This document shows positions 16,518-23,879 of a stretch of DNA of 64,000 nucleotides, one piece after another (position 1 is the stretch's first letter; every line of letters begins with the position of its first letter). The position numbers and the translations under genes are program-made. The DNA lies in NCBI RefSeq assembly GCF_000016645.1, contig NC_009441.1, positions 3,038,001 to 3,102,000 of the forward strand, written 5' to 3'. The notes beneath the pieces are model-generated. The model had not been told where the DNA came from, did no database searches, and saw only the letters and a program-made list of their open reading frames with translations. The DNA is from Flavobacterium johnsoniae UW101. Its GTDB lineage: Bacteria > Bacteroidota > Bacteroidia > Flavobacteriales > Flavobacteriaceae.

Positions 16518-17024
16518 CTAAATTTTCTTCTCTAAATATATAAACTCCAAAGGTTCTTCTGAAACCGTTACATGAATTTCACTCTCAGGAAAAGCTTCAC
16601 GTTTTCCTGTATCTACATAACCATGACGTTTGTACCAAGCTACAAGTTCATCACGCACCGAAATTACTGTCATAATAATACTTGACAATCCTAGAGATTT
16701 TGCATGATTTTCGGCTTCAGCCAAAAGTTTTTTCCCGATGCCGCTATTTTGAAGTTCAGGTGAAACGGTCAGCATTCCTAAATACAATTGATGACCTTTT
16801 TCAACCAATAAAACCGAACCAATAATCTTGTCATTCTCTGTAAATTTCAGAATTGTATTTTTTGAATCCAGAAAGATTTCGGTCATTTCTTGTTCGTCGG
16901 TTCTTTTTCCTTCTAATAAATAGGCTTCGGTTGTCCAGCCTTTTTTTGAGGTTTCGCCTCTGTAGGCTGAGTTTATTAAGATGGTTAATGCTGGAATATC
17001 TTCGATTGTTGCTTTTGTAATCAT
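16518..17024 (-). CDS. GNAT family N-acetyltransferase
   Basis: A 168-residue acetyltransferase of the GNAT fold that moves an acetyl group from acetyl-CoA to an amine. The acetyl-CoA pyrophosphate loop is visible as LTVSPELQNSGIGKKLL (Q/RxxGxG/A), followed by AENHAKSLGLSSIIMTVI and the C-terminal YKRHGYVDTGKREAFP. Length and order are standard. The substrate cannot be read from the sequence. Single gene between two repeat elements; ATG at 17022-17024. Confidence 0.85.
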   Translation of the reverse strand: MITKATIEDIPALTILINSAYRGETSKKGWTTEAYLLEGKRTDEQEMTEIFLDSKNTILKFTENDKIIGSVLLVEKGHQLYLGMLTVSPELQNSGIGKKLLAEAENHAKSLGLSSIIMTVISVRDELVAWYKRHGYVDTGKREAFPESEIHVTVSEEPLEFIYLEKKI

Positions 17025-17055
17025 GTTAATCTGATTGTATTATAAATATAAATGG

Positions 17056-17215
17056 TTTCCAGTTTTAACTGGAGAAAAATTTGAATTGCCTCCAGCTTTA
17101 GCTGGGGGAACAAAATTAAATAAGAAAAATGGCTTTAGCCTAATCTTTTATATATTTTGGCTAAAGCCTCTTATTGTGCAAAACAAAACCTCCAGCTAAA
17201 GCTGGAGGCAATTGA
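17056..17215. repeat. nested inverted-repeat element (CCTCCAGCTTTAGCTGG ends)
   Basis: Terminal inverted repeats of 24 bp with 23 matches lie at 17082-17105 and 17192-17215 (core TTGCCTCCAGCTTTAGCTGG). Each end is itself a short hairpin (CCAGCT/AGCTGG). Inside, GGCTTTAGCC (17131) and GGCTAAAGCC (17159) form a second inverted pair. A related hairpin TCCAGTTTTAACTGGA sits just left at 17058. REP/MITE-like; no transposase in the window. Confidence 0.7.
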
Positions 17216-17246
17216 TTTTATTGTACACATTTGCTAGCATGAGAAA

Positions 17247-17480
17247 CTAATTGTTTTTCTGTGATTCAATCAAATCTAAACGATTTTTGATTCGTTCAAT
17301 AATATCTAAGTCATTGTCACCATGAATATCTCTTATATTATAATTTGGATTTCTTGGGTCAGTTGTTTTCTGAAATTCATTAATATTAAGATTGAACAAT
17401 GCCTGTCCAAATCTCTGACTTGGATTCTTTTCTAAATAAGATTCTAGTAATTCAAGGATAAGTTTATGTTCTTGTTTCAT
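17247..17480 (-). CDS. hypothetical protein, 77 aa, paired with the next gene
   Basis: A small, charged, soluble protein (KQEHKLILELLESYLEKNPSQRFGQALFNLNINEF...NIRDIHGDNDLDIIERIKNRLDLIE), predicted mostly helical. No signal peptide or membrane segment. I do not recognise a named domain, although similar 75-80 residue proteins occur widely in Bacteroidota, often near toxin-immunity or other accessory genes. It overlaps the end of the upstream gene (17464-17988) by 17 bp, so the two are co-transcribed and probably work together. Coding is likely given the tight overlap and ATG start. Confidence 0.6.
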   Translation of the reverse strand: MKQEHKLILELLESYLEKNPSQRFGQALFNLNINEFQKTTDPRNPNYNIRDIHGDNDLDIIERIKNRLDLIESQKNN

Positions 17481-17988
17481 CTGAATTATTTTTACTTAAA
17501 TCTTCAAAAAAATGTATTGGATCATTTAAAAATCGTGTTGCATTTGAGGCTTTAATACTTCCTAAAACATCTTCTAATTTTGGTTGAAAAATTTTTCCTT
17601 TTAAGTCAATTAATACAAGATTGTGCTTCTCACAAAGATTCAATATTGATTGAAGAATATTGGTAATATTGGATGGTTTCCTCAAATCAATTCTAAATTG
17701 AAATTCTTCGATTTTTGTTTTATCATCACTTAAACAAATGCATGCATCATTATCTTCTTCATTTTGTCCATTTCCTTTCCAGTTTAAATAAGTTTCATTT
17801 CCCCAATTCGCTTTAGGGATAATTTGATCAAGTCCGGAAATGATTGAAGGAATGTTGCCATTAAAATTTTTCCAAAAAACATCAGTCTCTGGTAAAAATT
17901 CTGTTTTGTTATTTTTAAAAATGCATTCGTAATTATTACCGATTGAATCTTTTGGAACTACGATTAAAAGATATTGCCAAACTGCCAT
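17464..17988 (-). CDS. hypothetical protein, 174 aa, first gene of a two-gene unit
   Basis: A soluble 174-residue protein of unknown function beginning MAVWQYLLIVVPKDSI. Mixed alpha/beta composition with motifs TYLNWKGNGQNEEDNDACI, IEEFQFRIDLRKPSN and a C-terminal NATRFLNDPIHFFEDLSK. No signal, membrane span or known catalytic motif. The architecture and its small partner recall bacterial immunity-type proteins, but I cannot assign a family. The stop overlaps the start of the 77-residue gene by 17 bp. It lies between a MITE-like element and an XRE regulator in the most accessory-looking part of the window. Confidence 0.65.
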   Translation of the reverse strand: MAVWQYLLIVVPKDSIGNNYECIFKNNKTEFLPETDVFWKNFNGNIPSIISGLDQIIPKANWGNETYLNWKGNGQNEEDNDACICLSDDKTKIEEFQFRIDLRKPSNITNILQSILNLCEKHNLVLIDLKGKIFQPKLEDVLGSIKASNATRFLNDPIHFFEDLSKNNSDETRT

Positions 17989-18112
17989 TTTACAATAAGA
18001 TTAATAATTGGTAATTCCTGTTGAGCTGGCTAATATAGAAATAATGAAAATAGTATCTTACAAAAACAGTTTTGTTTTTTACAGAAATTTATTTTCGTTT
18101 AAGAATTTTAAA

Positions 18113-18120
18113 TATCTTTG
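18113..18120 (+). promoter_or_regulatory. -7 element directly before the XRE start (leaderless arrangement)
   Basis: TATCTTTG (TAnnTTTG) ends 4 bp before the ATG at 18125, so the predicted transcription start falls on or next to the start codon. The identical arrangement TATCTTTGAATTATG occurs at the paralogue at 62258. Confidence 0.6.
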
Positions 18121-18124
18121 AATT

Positions 18125-18520
18125 ATGAGTACAGCAACAAAACCAAAACATATCGGCAGAAATATAAGCCGTATCAGAGAGCTTAAAGATATGAAGCAGG
18201 AAGCTCTGGCAGATGCTTTAGGAATAACCCAGCAGACCATTTCGAATATTGAAAACAGCGAAACGGTTGACGAGCAAAGATTAATTGAGATTGCAAAAGC
18301 TCTTGACGTTTCTGTTGAAGCAATTAAAAACTTTTCGGAAGAAGCAGTTTTTAATATTATCGGAAATACCATTCAAGATCATGGTACGCTTTCAACTACC
18401 ACAGGTAATTACAATTGTACTTTTAATCCTTTAGATAAAGTTGTTGAACTTTACGAACGTTTGGTGCAAGCTGAAAAAGATAAAGTTGAGTATTTGGAGA
18501 AGTTGTTGAACGGGAAATAA
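18125..18520 (+). CDS. XRE family helix-turn-helix regulator
   Basis: A 131-residue DNA-binding protein. Residues 9-70 form a Cro/C1-type HTH (HIGRNISRIRELKDMKQEALADALGITQQTISNIENSE), followed by a short linker, the motif NCTFNPLDKVVELYERLVQ and a C-terminal coiled coil (AEKDKVEYLEKLLNGK), probably for dimerisation. A close paralogue lies at 62270 with the same promoter context. It precedes the HD-GHKL gene, but a terminator lies between, so the two are not a simple operon. Target genes unknown. The ATG is favoured over alternatives by the shared start context of the paralogues. Confidence 0.85.
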   Translation: MSTATKPKHIGRNISRIRELKDMKQEALADALGITQQTISNIENSETVDEQRLIEIAKALDVSVEAIKNFSEEAVFNIIGNTIQDHGTLSTTTGNYNCTFNPLDKVVELYERLVQAEKDKVEYLEKLLNGK

Positions 18521-18548
18521 ACGTTTTTGAAGATATAATAAATTGAGA

Positions 18549-18577
18549 AGAGACCTTTGCTGAGGTCTCTTTTTTTG
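18549..18577 (+). terminator. intrinsic terminator after the XRE gene
   Basis: AGAGACCT (18549-18556), loop TTGCTG, AGGTCTCT (18563-18570), then a run of T. Confidence 0.85.
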
Positions 18578-18709
18578 TTTTTTATATTGTAGTAGTGTGA
18601 TTTGTATATTTTGACATTTATATTAAATTTTCGATAAAATTACTTTTTTACAAATATAAAAAAAACAATAAAATACTTACATTAGCCAAAAAACTATTAA
18701 GTGAAATTT

Positions 18710-21355
18710 ATGAATAGATTAGAATTAAAGCTAAGAGAATTAAATCCACATTTATTTGGAAAATTAAACGACACTAGAGAAGAAGTAAAATTATTATTGA
18801 ATCAATATATAAAGAATTTTCCTGATTATACAGATCATTCTATTCATCATACAGAAAAGGTGTTTGAAATTGTAAGTGAAGTATTGACTGACGAAGAAAT
18901 CGAAAACTTGAATGAAGATGAGATTTATATTCTCTCAATGGCAAGTTATCTACATGATATCGGAATGTGCATTCCTGAGGAAAAAATAGGAGAAATTGCA
19001 GATACGGAAGAATTAGTAAAAGAGAGGAAATTGCATCCAGAAATAAGTAGGGAAAAATACCTACGAGATCATCACCATACCTTAAGTAAAAAATTCATTC
19101 TTGAAGAGTGGGAGAATTTAAAAATTCCAAATGAAAAATATGCAGAAGCAATTGCTCTTGTATCTGAAGGGCATAGAGTAGTTGATATAGGTAATCCAGA
19201 TATTTATAAACCAAAGTATACGGTTAAAAGTGGAAGAAGTTTTGTTTGTTTACCATATTTATCTGCAGTTTTAAGAATTGCTGATGAACTTGATATAACA
19301 AATATTAGAACACCTGGTTTGCTTACTAAATATTATATGCCAGATAATGAAAAGAGTGTTTTAGAATGGAATAAACATATTGCTAATACTTTAATGTTTA
19401 TTTCTGAAAATTTTGTTCAATTTGAAGTAAAATGTTCAAATCATAGTATGTTAGCGGCACTTGAGGAACAATTTAATAAAATTGCAATTGTAATCAATTA
19501 TTGTCAGAAAGTAATTAGAAACATTAGCAATACAGAACAGAGACGTTTTAGCTTAAAGCTTGAACAAATTAAAAATGATGTAAAATATATAGATTTTGAT
19601 CCAAAGGGAATTAAATATTCTTTTGATGTTGATAATGTAATTAATGCTTTTGTAGGGGAAAATCTTTATAATGATAAATTAACATCTCTCCGCGAGCTAA
19701 TTCAAAATTCTATTGATACTTGTCGATATAAAAAAGTTCTAAATCCAACTTATACACCTGAAATAAAACTTTTCATTGAGAAAAATAAAATCAAAATAGA
19801 AGATAATGGATTGGGGATGGACGAGTTTATCATTAAGAATTACTTTGGTAAATTATGTAGTAGTTTTTATCAACAAGAAAGTGTAAAAAAAGATTACGAT
19901 GCTATAGGTCAATTTGGAGTTGGGGTCTTTTCATATTTTTTAATGGCAGATTTTATTGATATCGAAACAAAAACTGAAAGATCGGAAACTTTGCGCTTTA
20001 GATTAGATAAAGATCCTAAAAACTATTTTCATTTTTTTAATAAATTTGATAGGAAGGCATCAGGGACCTCAATAATTTTGAATTTAAAAAAAGAGTATGA
20101 AAATTATTCAAGTAAAGATTATTTTGATTATATAAAAGATAAATTTAGATATATTGAATTCCCTATTATTATTGATTGTGAAGGTGAAATTGTTGAGATC
20201 AAAAAGCAAGACTATACAGAAAAAAGAGTGAAGGAAAAAATTACTGAGTCCCTAAAATATCAATATAAATCCTTTTCGGATAAAATAGAAGTATTTGATT
20301 ATGATTTTAGTAATCAAAGCTATGAGGGGGCAATTTCATTTTTTTACTTTAATGATTATTCATTTAATAAAATTTATTATTTGATGAATGATGATTTTAT
20401 TAATAAAACAACTAGAGGAAATGAGATAAATTTGAGCCAAAAAGGTGTTCTTGTAAGTAAAGTTTATGATCATATTAATTTTAATGACATATTTTGTAAT
20501 ATCAATTTAAAAGAAAAATTAGCTTTACAAATTAGTAGAAATAATTTTTCTAATGATATTGAGATATATGGATTGTTAAATGAAGTGATTAATAATTTAT
20601 CAATTGCATTTTTCAAAAAACTAAATAATGAAAATACAGGAGAACAATTAGCCAAAATTAGCTATAATTTTATAGAAAAAAATTATACTAATTTCAGAAA
20701 AGAAATTTACCCATATTTCTATCTGAAATTAAATAATACAGAAAACGCATATGAATTTGTTAACTATAAACAGTTTATAGATAAAAAGCTAATCAGTTTT
20801 ATAATATCTTATAATGAAGAAAATACCATTTTCATAAATTCTAAAATATCAGATCAATTTATTGTTGAATATTATTTAGAAAATAGTGAAGAAGATTACT
20901 ATTTAGCGAGAGGATCGATGAGTTTGTTAAATAAAAATAATTATATAGAGAATTTAATTAAAGAAGATGATTTTTATTACATTGAAATGATAAAAAGTGT
21001 TGAAAATAAAGATGACATGGACTTTATACAACATTTTAGCTTTATGAATACTAAAAATATAGATTCTATAAATCTAAAACTTAATAAGTTATTAAAATAT
21101 AGCAATTCTAATTTTAGTACTTATGAAAATGAAATAAATAAGAGCCATCCTTTTGTAAAAAGTATATTTATGTACAAAGAATCTGATTTGAATCCAACTT
21201 CTAAAAATTTGATTGATGAGATTTTTCAATTAATAGAGAGTTTTGACGTGGAAGAAGATAAAGGTGAAGATTTTTCTGCTATTAAAGTAATTGAAAAAGA
21301 ATTGAAAAAAAACATAATAATTGACTATGAATTGACTTTAAATGATTTTATGTAG
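18710..21355 (+). CDS. HD-domain phosphohydrolase fused to an Hsp90-like (GHKL) ATPase; candidate defence or conflict protein
   Basis: A large soluble protein (881 aa from the ATG at 18710; a GTG lies at 18701). Residues about 40-260 form an HD-type metal-dependent phosphohydrolase: H43 in YTDHSIHH, H82-D83 in YLHDIGM, H121-H123 in DHHHTLSKKF, and RIADELD further on. Residues about 310-480 form a GHKL ATPase: N-box E329/N333/D336 in RELIQNSIDT, DNGLG (365-369) and GQFGVG (400-405), then GTSIILNL. The remaining 400 residues have no fold I recognise. HD plus Hsp90-like ATPase fusions have been proposed as bacterial conflict proteins. Codon use (AAT, ATA, AAA) is more AT-rich than neighbouring housekeeping genes, which suggests transfer. 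No partner effector is adjacent. Confidence 0.8.
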   Translation: MNRLELKLRELNPHLFGKLNDTREEVKLLLNQYIKNFPDYTDHSIHHTEKVFEIVSEVLTDEEIENLNEDEIYILSMASYLHDIGMCIPEEKIGEIADTEELVKERKLHPEISREKYLRDHHHTLSKKFILEEWENLKIPNEKYAEAIALVSEGHRVVDIGNPDIYKPKYTVKSGRSFVCLPYLSAVLRIADELDITNIRTPGLLTKYYMPDNEKSVLEWNKHIANTLMFISENFVQFEVKCSNHSMLAALEEQFNKIAIVINYCQKVIRNISNTEQRRFSLKLEQIKNDVKYIDFDPKGIKYSFDVDNVINAFVGENLYNDKLTSLRELIQNSIDTCRYKKVLNPTYTPEIKLFIEKNKIKIEDNGLGMDEFIIKNYFGKLCSSFYQQESVKKDYDAIGQFGVGVFSYFLMADFIDIETKTERSETLRFRLDKDPKNYFHFFNKFDRKASGTSIILNLKKEYENYSSKDYFDYIKDKFRYIEFPIIIDCEGEIVEIKKQDYTEKRVKEKITESLKYQYKSFSDKIEVFDYDFSNQSYEGAISFFYFNDYSFNKIYYLMNDDFINKTTRGNEINLSQKGVLVSKVYDHINFNDIFCNINLKEKLALQISRNNFSNDIEIYGLLNEVINNLSIAFFKKLNNENTGEQLAKISYNFIEKNYTNFRKEIYPYFYLKLNNTENAYEFVNYKQFIDKKLISFIISYNEENTIFINSKISDQFIVEYYLENSEEDYYLARGSMSLLNKNNYIENLIKEDDFYYIEMIKSVENKDDMDFIQHFSFMNTKNIDSINLKLNKLLKYSNSNFSTYENEINKSHPFVKSIFMYKESDLNPTSKNLIDEIFQLIESFDVEEDKGEDFSAIKVIEKELKKNIIIDYELTLNDFM

Positions 21356-21365
21356 ATGTGAAAAT

Positions 21366-21400
21366 AAAAGACAGCTAAAAATAATTATAGCTGTCTTTTA
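21366..21400. terminator. bidirectional terminator between the HD-GHKL gene and thrC
   Basis: AAAAGACAGCT pairs with AGCTGTCTTTT around an AT-rich loop, with A and T tracts on both sides, serving the two convergent units. Confidence 0.85.
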
Positions 21401-21407
21401 TTTTTTA

Positions 21408-22697
21408 CTACCCCAAGAAACTCTTCAACTCCTCATAAGTCCTAATCTTCACACTAACTTTCTCCTCATTAATAACACTCTCAATTTGAGCAGGAATAGG
21501 AAGTGTAATTCCTAGCGCCGGTTCAACAACATCTAAGAATTTAATAGGATGCGCTGTTTCTAAGAAAACACCAATTGCGTTGGGGTGTTTTTCTAGTTCT
21601 TTTTTCAAACCTAAATAACCAACAGCGCCGTGCGGTTCTGCAATGTAACCATCTGCGTTATAGATTTTCTTTAGCGCTTCAAGCGTTTCTTCATCGGTAT
21701 AACTATAAGAAGAGAAATCTTTTTCGAAAGCTTTTAAGTCATTATTGTACAATTCCTGAATTCTAATAAAGTTGCTTGGGTTTCCAACGTCCATGGCGTT
21801 AGAGATTGTTGCTTTAGAAGGTTTCGGGTCGTATTTTCCGTTTTCTAAGAATCTTGGCACGGTGTCGTTTACGTTTGTAGACGCAACGAAATGTTCAATC
21901 GGCAAACCTAATTTTTTTGCCATAATTCCGGCGCAGATATTCCCGAAGTTTCCGCTTGGGCAAGAGAAAACTAAAGGTTTGTTTTGGCTTTTTAATGCTT
22001 TGTAAGCAAAGAAGAAATAAAACATTTGCGGTAACCAGCGCGCAATATTAATAGAGTTAGCCGAAGTCAGGTTTTTATGCGCTAAAGTTTCGTCTAAAAA
22101 CGCTTTTTTCACCATATCCTGACAATCGTCAAAAACACCGTCAACTTCAAGTGCTTTAATGTTTTGCCCTAAAGTCGTCAATTGTTTTTCCTGAATATCG
22201 CTCACTTTTCCTGACGGATATAAAATGACAACATCAACGCCGTCAACGCCAAGAAATCCGCTTGCAACAGCTCCGCCTGTATCTCCGGATGTAGCTACTA
22301 AAACGGTGTTTTTAGCGTCTTTTTTGTCTTTATTGAAATAGCCCAGACAACGCGACATAAAACGCGCTCCAACGTCTTTAAACGCCATTGTCGGCCCGTG
22401 AAATAATTCTAACGAATAGATTCCGTTTTCGACTTTCACAACTGGAAAATCAAAAACTAAAGTTTCAGCAATGATTTCTTTTAGTTTTTCTGCTGGAATT
22501 TCGTCGCCAACAAATTGTTTAATCGCTTCAAAAGCAATTTCTTCATGGCTTAAACTTTCGATTTTATCAAAAAATGAAGGATCAAGCGGTGTAATGCTTT
22601 CTGGGAAATATAATCCTTTGTCAGTTGCTAATCCTTGTATAACAGCTTCCTGAAAAGAAACTTTTGGGGCATTATGGTTTAAACTGTAGTATTTCAT
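21408..22697 (-). CDS. thrC: threonine synthase
   Basis: Last step of threonine synthesis: O-phosphohomoserine to threonine and phosphate with PLP. The 429-residue length fits the E. coli-type class. Visible are MKYYSLNHNAPKVSFQEAVIQGL at the start, the PLP-lysine motif HGPTMAFKDVGARFM, VATSGDTGGAVASGF, the phosphate-binding SCPSGNFGNICAGIMAKKLGLP, and GYIAEPHGAVGYLGL near the end. Third gene of the thrABC cluster, 94 bp after thrB with an inverted repeat in the gap. ATG at 22695-22697. Confident. Confidence 0.96.
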   Translation of the reverse strand: MKYYSLNHNAPKVSFQEAVIQGLATDKGLYFPESITPLDPSFFDKIESLSHEEIAFEAIKQFVGDEIPAEKLKEIIAETLVFDFPVVKVENGIYSLELFHGPTMAFKDVGARFMSRCLGYFNKDKKDAKNTVLVATSGDTGGAVASGFLGVDGVDVVILYPSGKVSDIQEKQLTTLGQNIKALEVDGVFDDCQDMVKKAFLDETLAHKNLTSANSINIARWLPQMFYFFFAYKALKSQNKPLVFSCPSGNFGNICAGIMAKKLGLPIEHFVASTNVNDTVPRFLENGKYDPKPSKATISNAMDVGNPSNFIRIQELYNNDLKAFEKDFSSYSYTDEETLEALKKIYNADGYIAEPHGAVGYLGLKKELEKHPNAIGVFLETAHPIKFLDVVEPALGITLPIPAQIESVINEEKVSVKIRTYEELKSFLG

Positions 22698-22703
22698 TTT
22701 TAT

Positions 22704-22787
22704 TAGTTCTTAGTAATTAGTCCTTAGTCCTTAGCTGCTAGTCTTAGTCTTTTGCGACTAATTACTAAGGACTAGGAACTAAGCACT
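22704..22787. repeat. TTAGTCC/GGACTAA inverted repeat in the thrB-thrC gap
   Basis: TTAGTAATTAGTCCTTAG on the left is mirrored by CTAATTACTAAGGACTAG on the right. Another member of the degenerate CTTAG/CTAAG-based intergenic repeats. It would form a long hairpin inside the thr transcript. Confidence 0.6.
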
Positions 22788-22791
22788 CATT

Positions 22792-23712
22792 TTAAATAAT
22801 TCTTACGCCGTCTGGGTTAATCTTCGAAACGTGAATTTCATACGGCAAATTCATTTTTTCGTAAACGTCGCTCATGGCTTTTGCGATTTGGTCGGCGGTT
22901 TCTTTTCCTCTGCTTAAAGCGAAAATAGACGGACCAGAACCTGAAATTCCAGAACCTAAAGCGCCGTTTTCGTAAGCCGTTTGTTTGATTTGGTCAAAAC
23001 CAGGAATTAAAACACTTCTTAATGGCTCAACGATTTCATCATGAAGCGAACGTCCAATTAATTCGTAATCTTTAGTGTAAAGACCTGCTACTAATCCGCC
23101 CACATTTCCCCATTGCATAATGGCACTTTTTAGGGAAACATTTTGTTTTAAAACCGAACGCGCGTCAGAAGTTTTTAACTCAATTTGCGGGTGAACCACT
23201 GTTGCGTACAATTCCTCTGGACTGTCAATTCTGATAATGTCAAGCGGGGCATAACTTCTTACCAAAGTAAAGCCGCCTAAAAGGGCAGGAGCAACGTTGT
23301 CGGCATGTGCGTTTCCGCTGGCTAATTTCTCGCCCTGCATCGCAAACTGAACCAAATCTTTACGCGAATACGGTCTTCCTAATAATTCATTAATTCCGAA
23401 AACCGCTCCCGCAGAACTTGCAGCACTGCTTCCAATTCCGCTTCCCGCTTTTATGTGTTTATAAATTTCGATTTCGAATCCAAAATCTAGTTCGTCCAAA
23501 GTTTCTAACATTGCCAAAGCAGCAACTCCGGAAACGTTTTTCTCGGTTTCCAAAGGTAAATCGGCACCTACAATTTTAGTGATTCGAACTCCTTTTTGAT
23601 CGACTTTTCGAACAATCATTTCATCGCCCGCATTGTCTAAGCAAAGTCCCAATACGTCAAATCCGCATGAGAGGTTTGCGATTGTAGCGGGACAGAATAA
23701 TTTTATTTCCAT
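22792..23712 (-). CDS. thrB: homoserine kinase
   Basis: GHMP-family kinase that phosphorylates L-homoserine to O-phosphohomoserine. 306 residues. Motifs: N-terminal KLFCPATIANLSCGFDVLGLCLD, the GHMP phosphate loop AGSGIGSSAASSAGAV, and the C-terminal glycine-rich GALGSGISGSGPSIFAL. Length and order match the family. Second gene of thrABC, 167 bp after thrA with a repeat-filled gap. ATG at 23710-23712. Confident. Confidence 0.96.
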   Translation of the reverse strand: MEIKLFCPATIANLSCGFDVLGLCLDNAGDEMIVRKVDQKGVRITKIVGADLPLETEKNVSGVAALAMLETLDELDFGFEIEIYKHIKAGSGIGSSAASSAGAVFGINELLGRPYSRKDLVQFAMQGEKLASGNAHADNVAPALLGGFTLVRSYAPLDIIRIDSPEELYATVVHPQIELKTSDARSVLKQNVSLKSAIMQWGNVGGLVAGLYTKDYELIGRSLHDEIVEPLRSVLIPGFDQIKQTAYENGALGSGISGSGPSIFALSRGKETADQIAKAMSDVYEKMNLPYEIHVSKINPDGVRII

Positions 23713-23715
23713 TTC

Positions 23716-23879
23716 TTTTTAAAGGTTCTAAGGTTCTGAGTTGCTAAGGTTCTAAGGTTTTTGCTTTGCAAACTATCACCATTTTTTTTTAAGGTTTTGA
23801 GACTCTGAGTTGCTGAGGTTCTAAGGTTTAGTAGATAAAAAAACTTAGAACCTTAGCACCTTAGTATCTTAGCACCTCA
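23716..23879. repeat. GGTTCTAAGG / CCTTAGAACC repeat array in the thrA-thrB gap
   Basis: Repeated AAGGTTCTAAGGTTCTGAG blocks on the left, then AACCTTAGCACCTTAGTATC blocks on the right, giving an imperfect inverted arrangement that fills the whole gap. The same vocabulary occurs at 654-786, 12740-12791, 48966-49050 and 59902-59992. Confidence 0.6.

Noticed and set aside
18079..18372. Antisense ORF over the first XRE gene
   Set aside because: Lies in a shadow frame of a clearly coding HTH gene, with composition of a frame reflection and no family resemblance.
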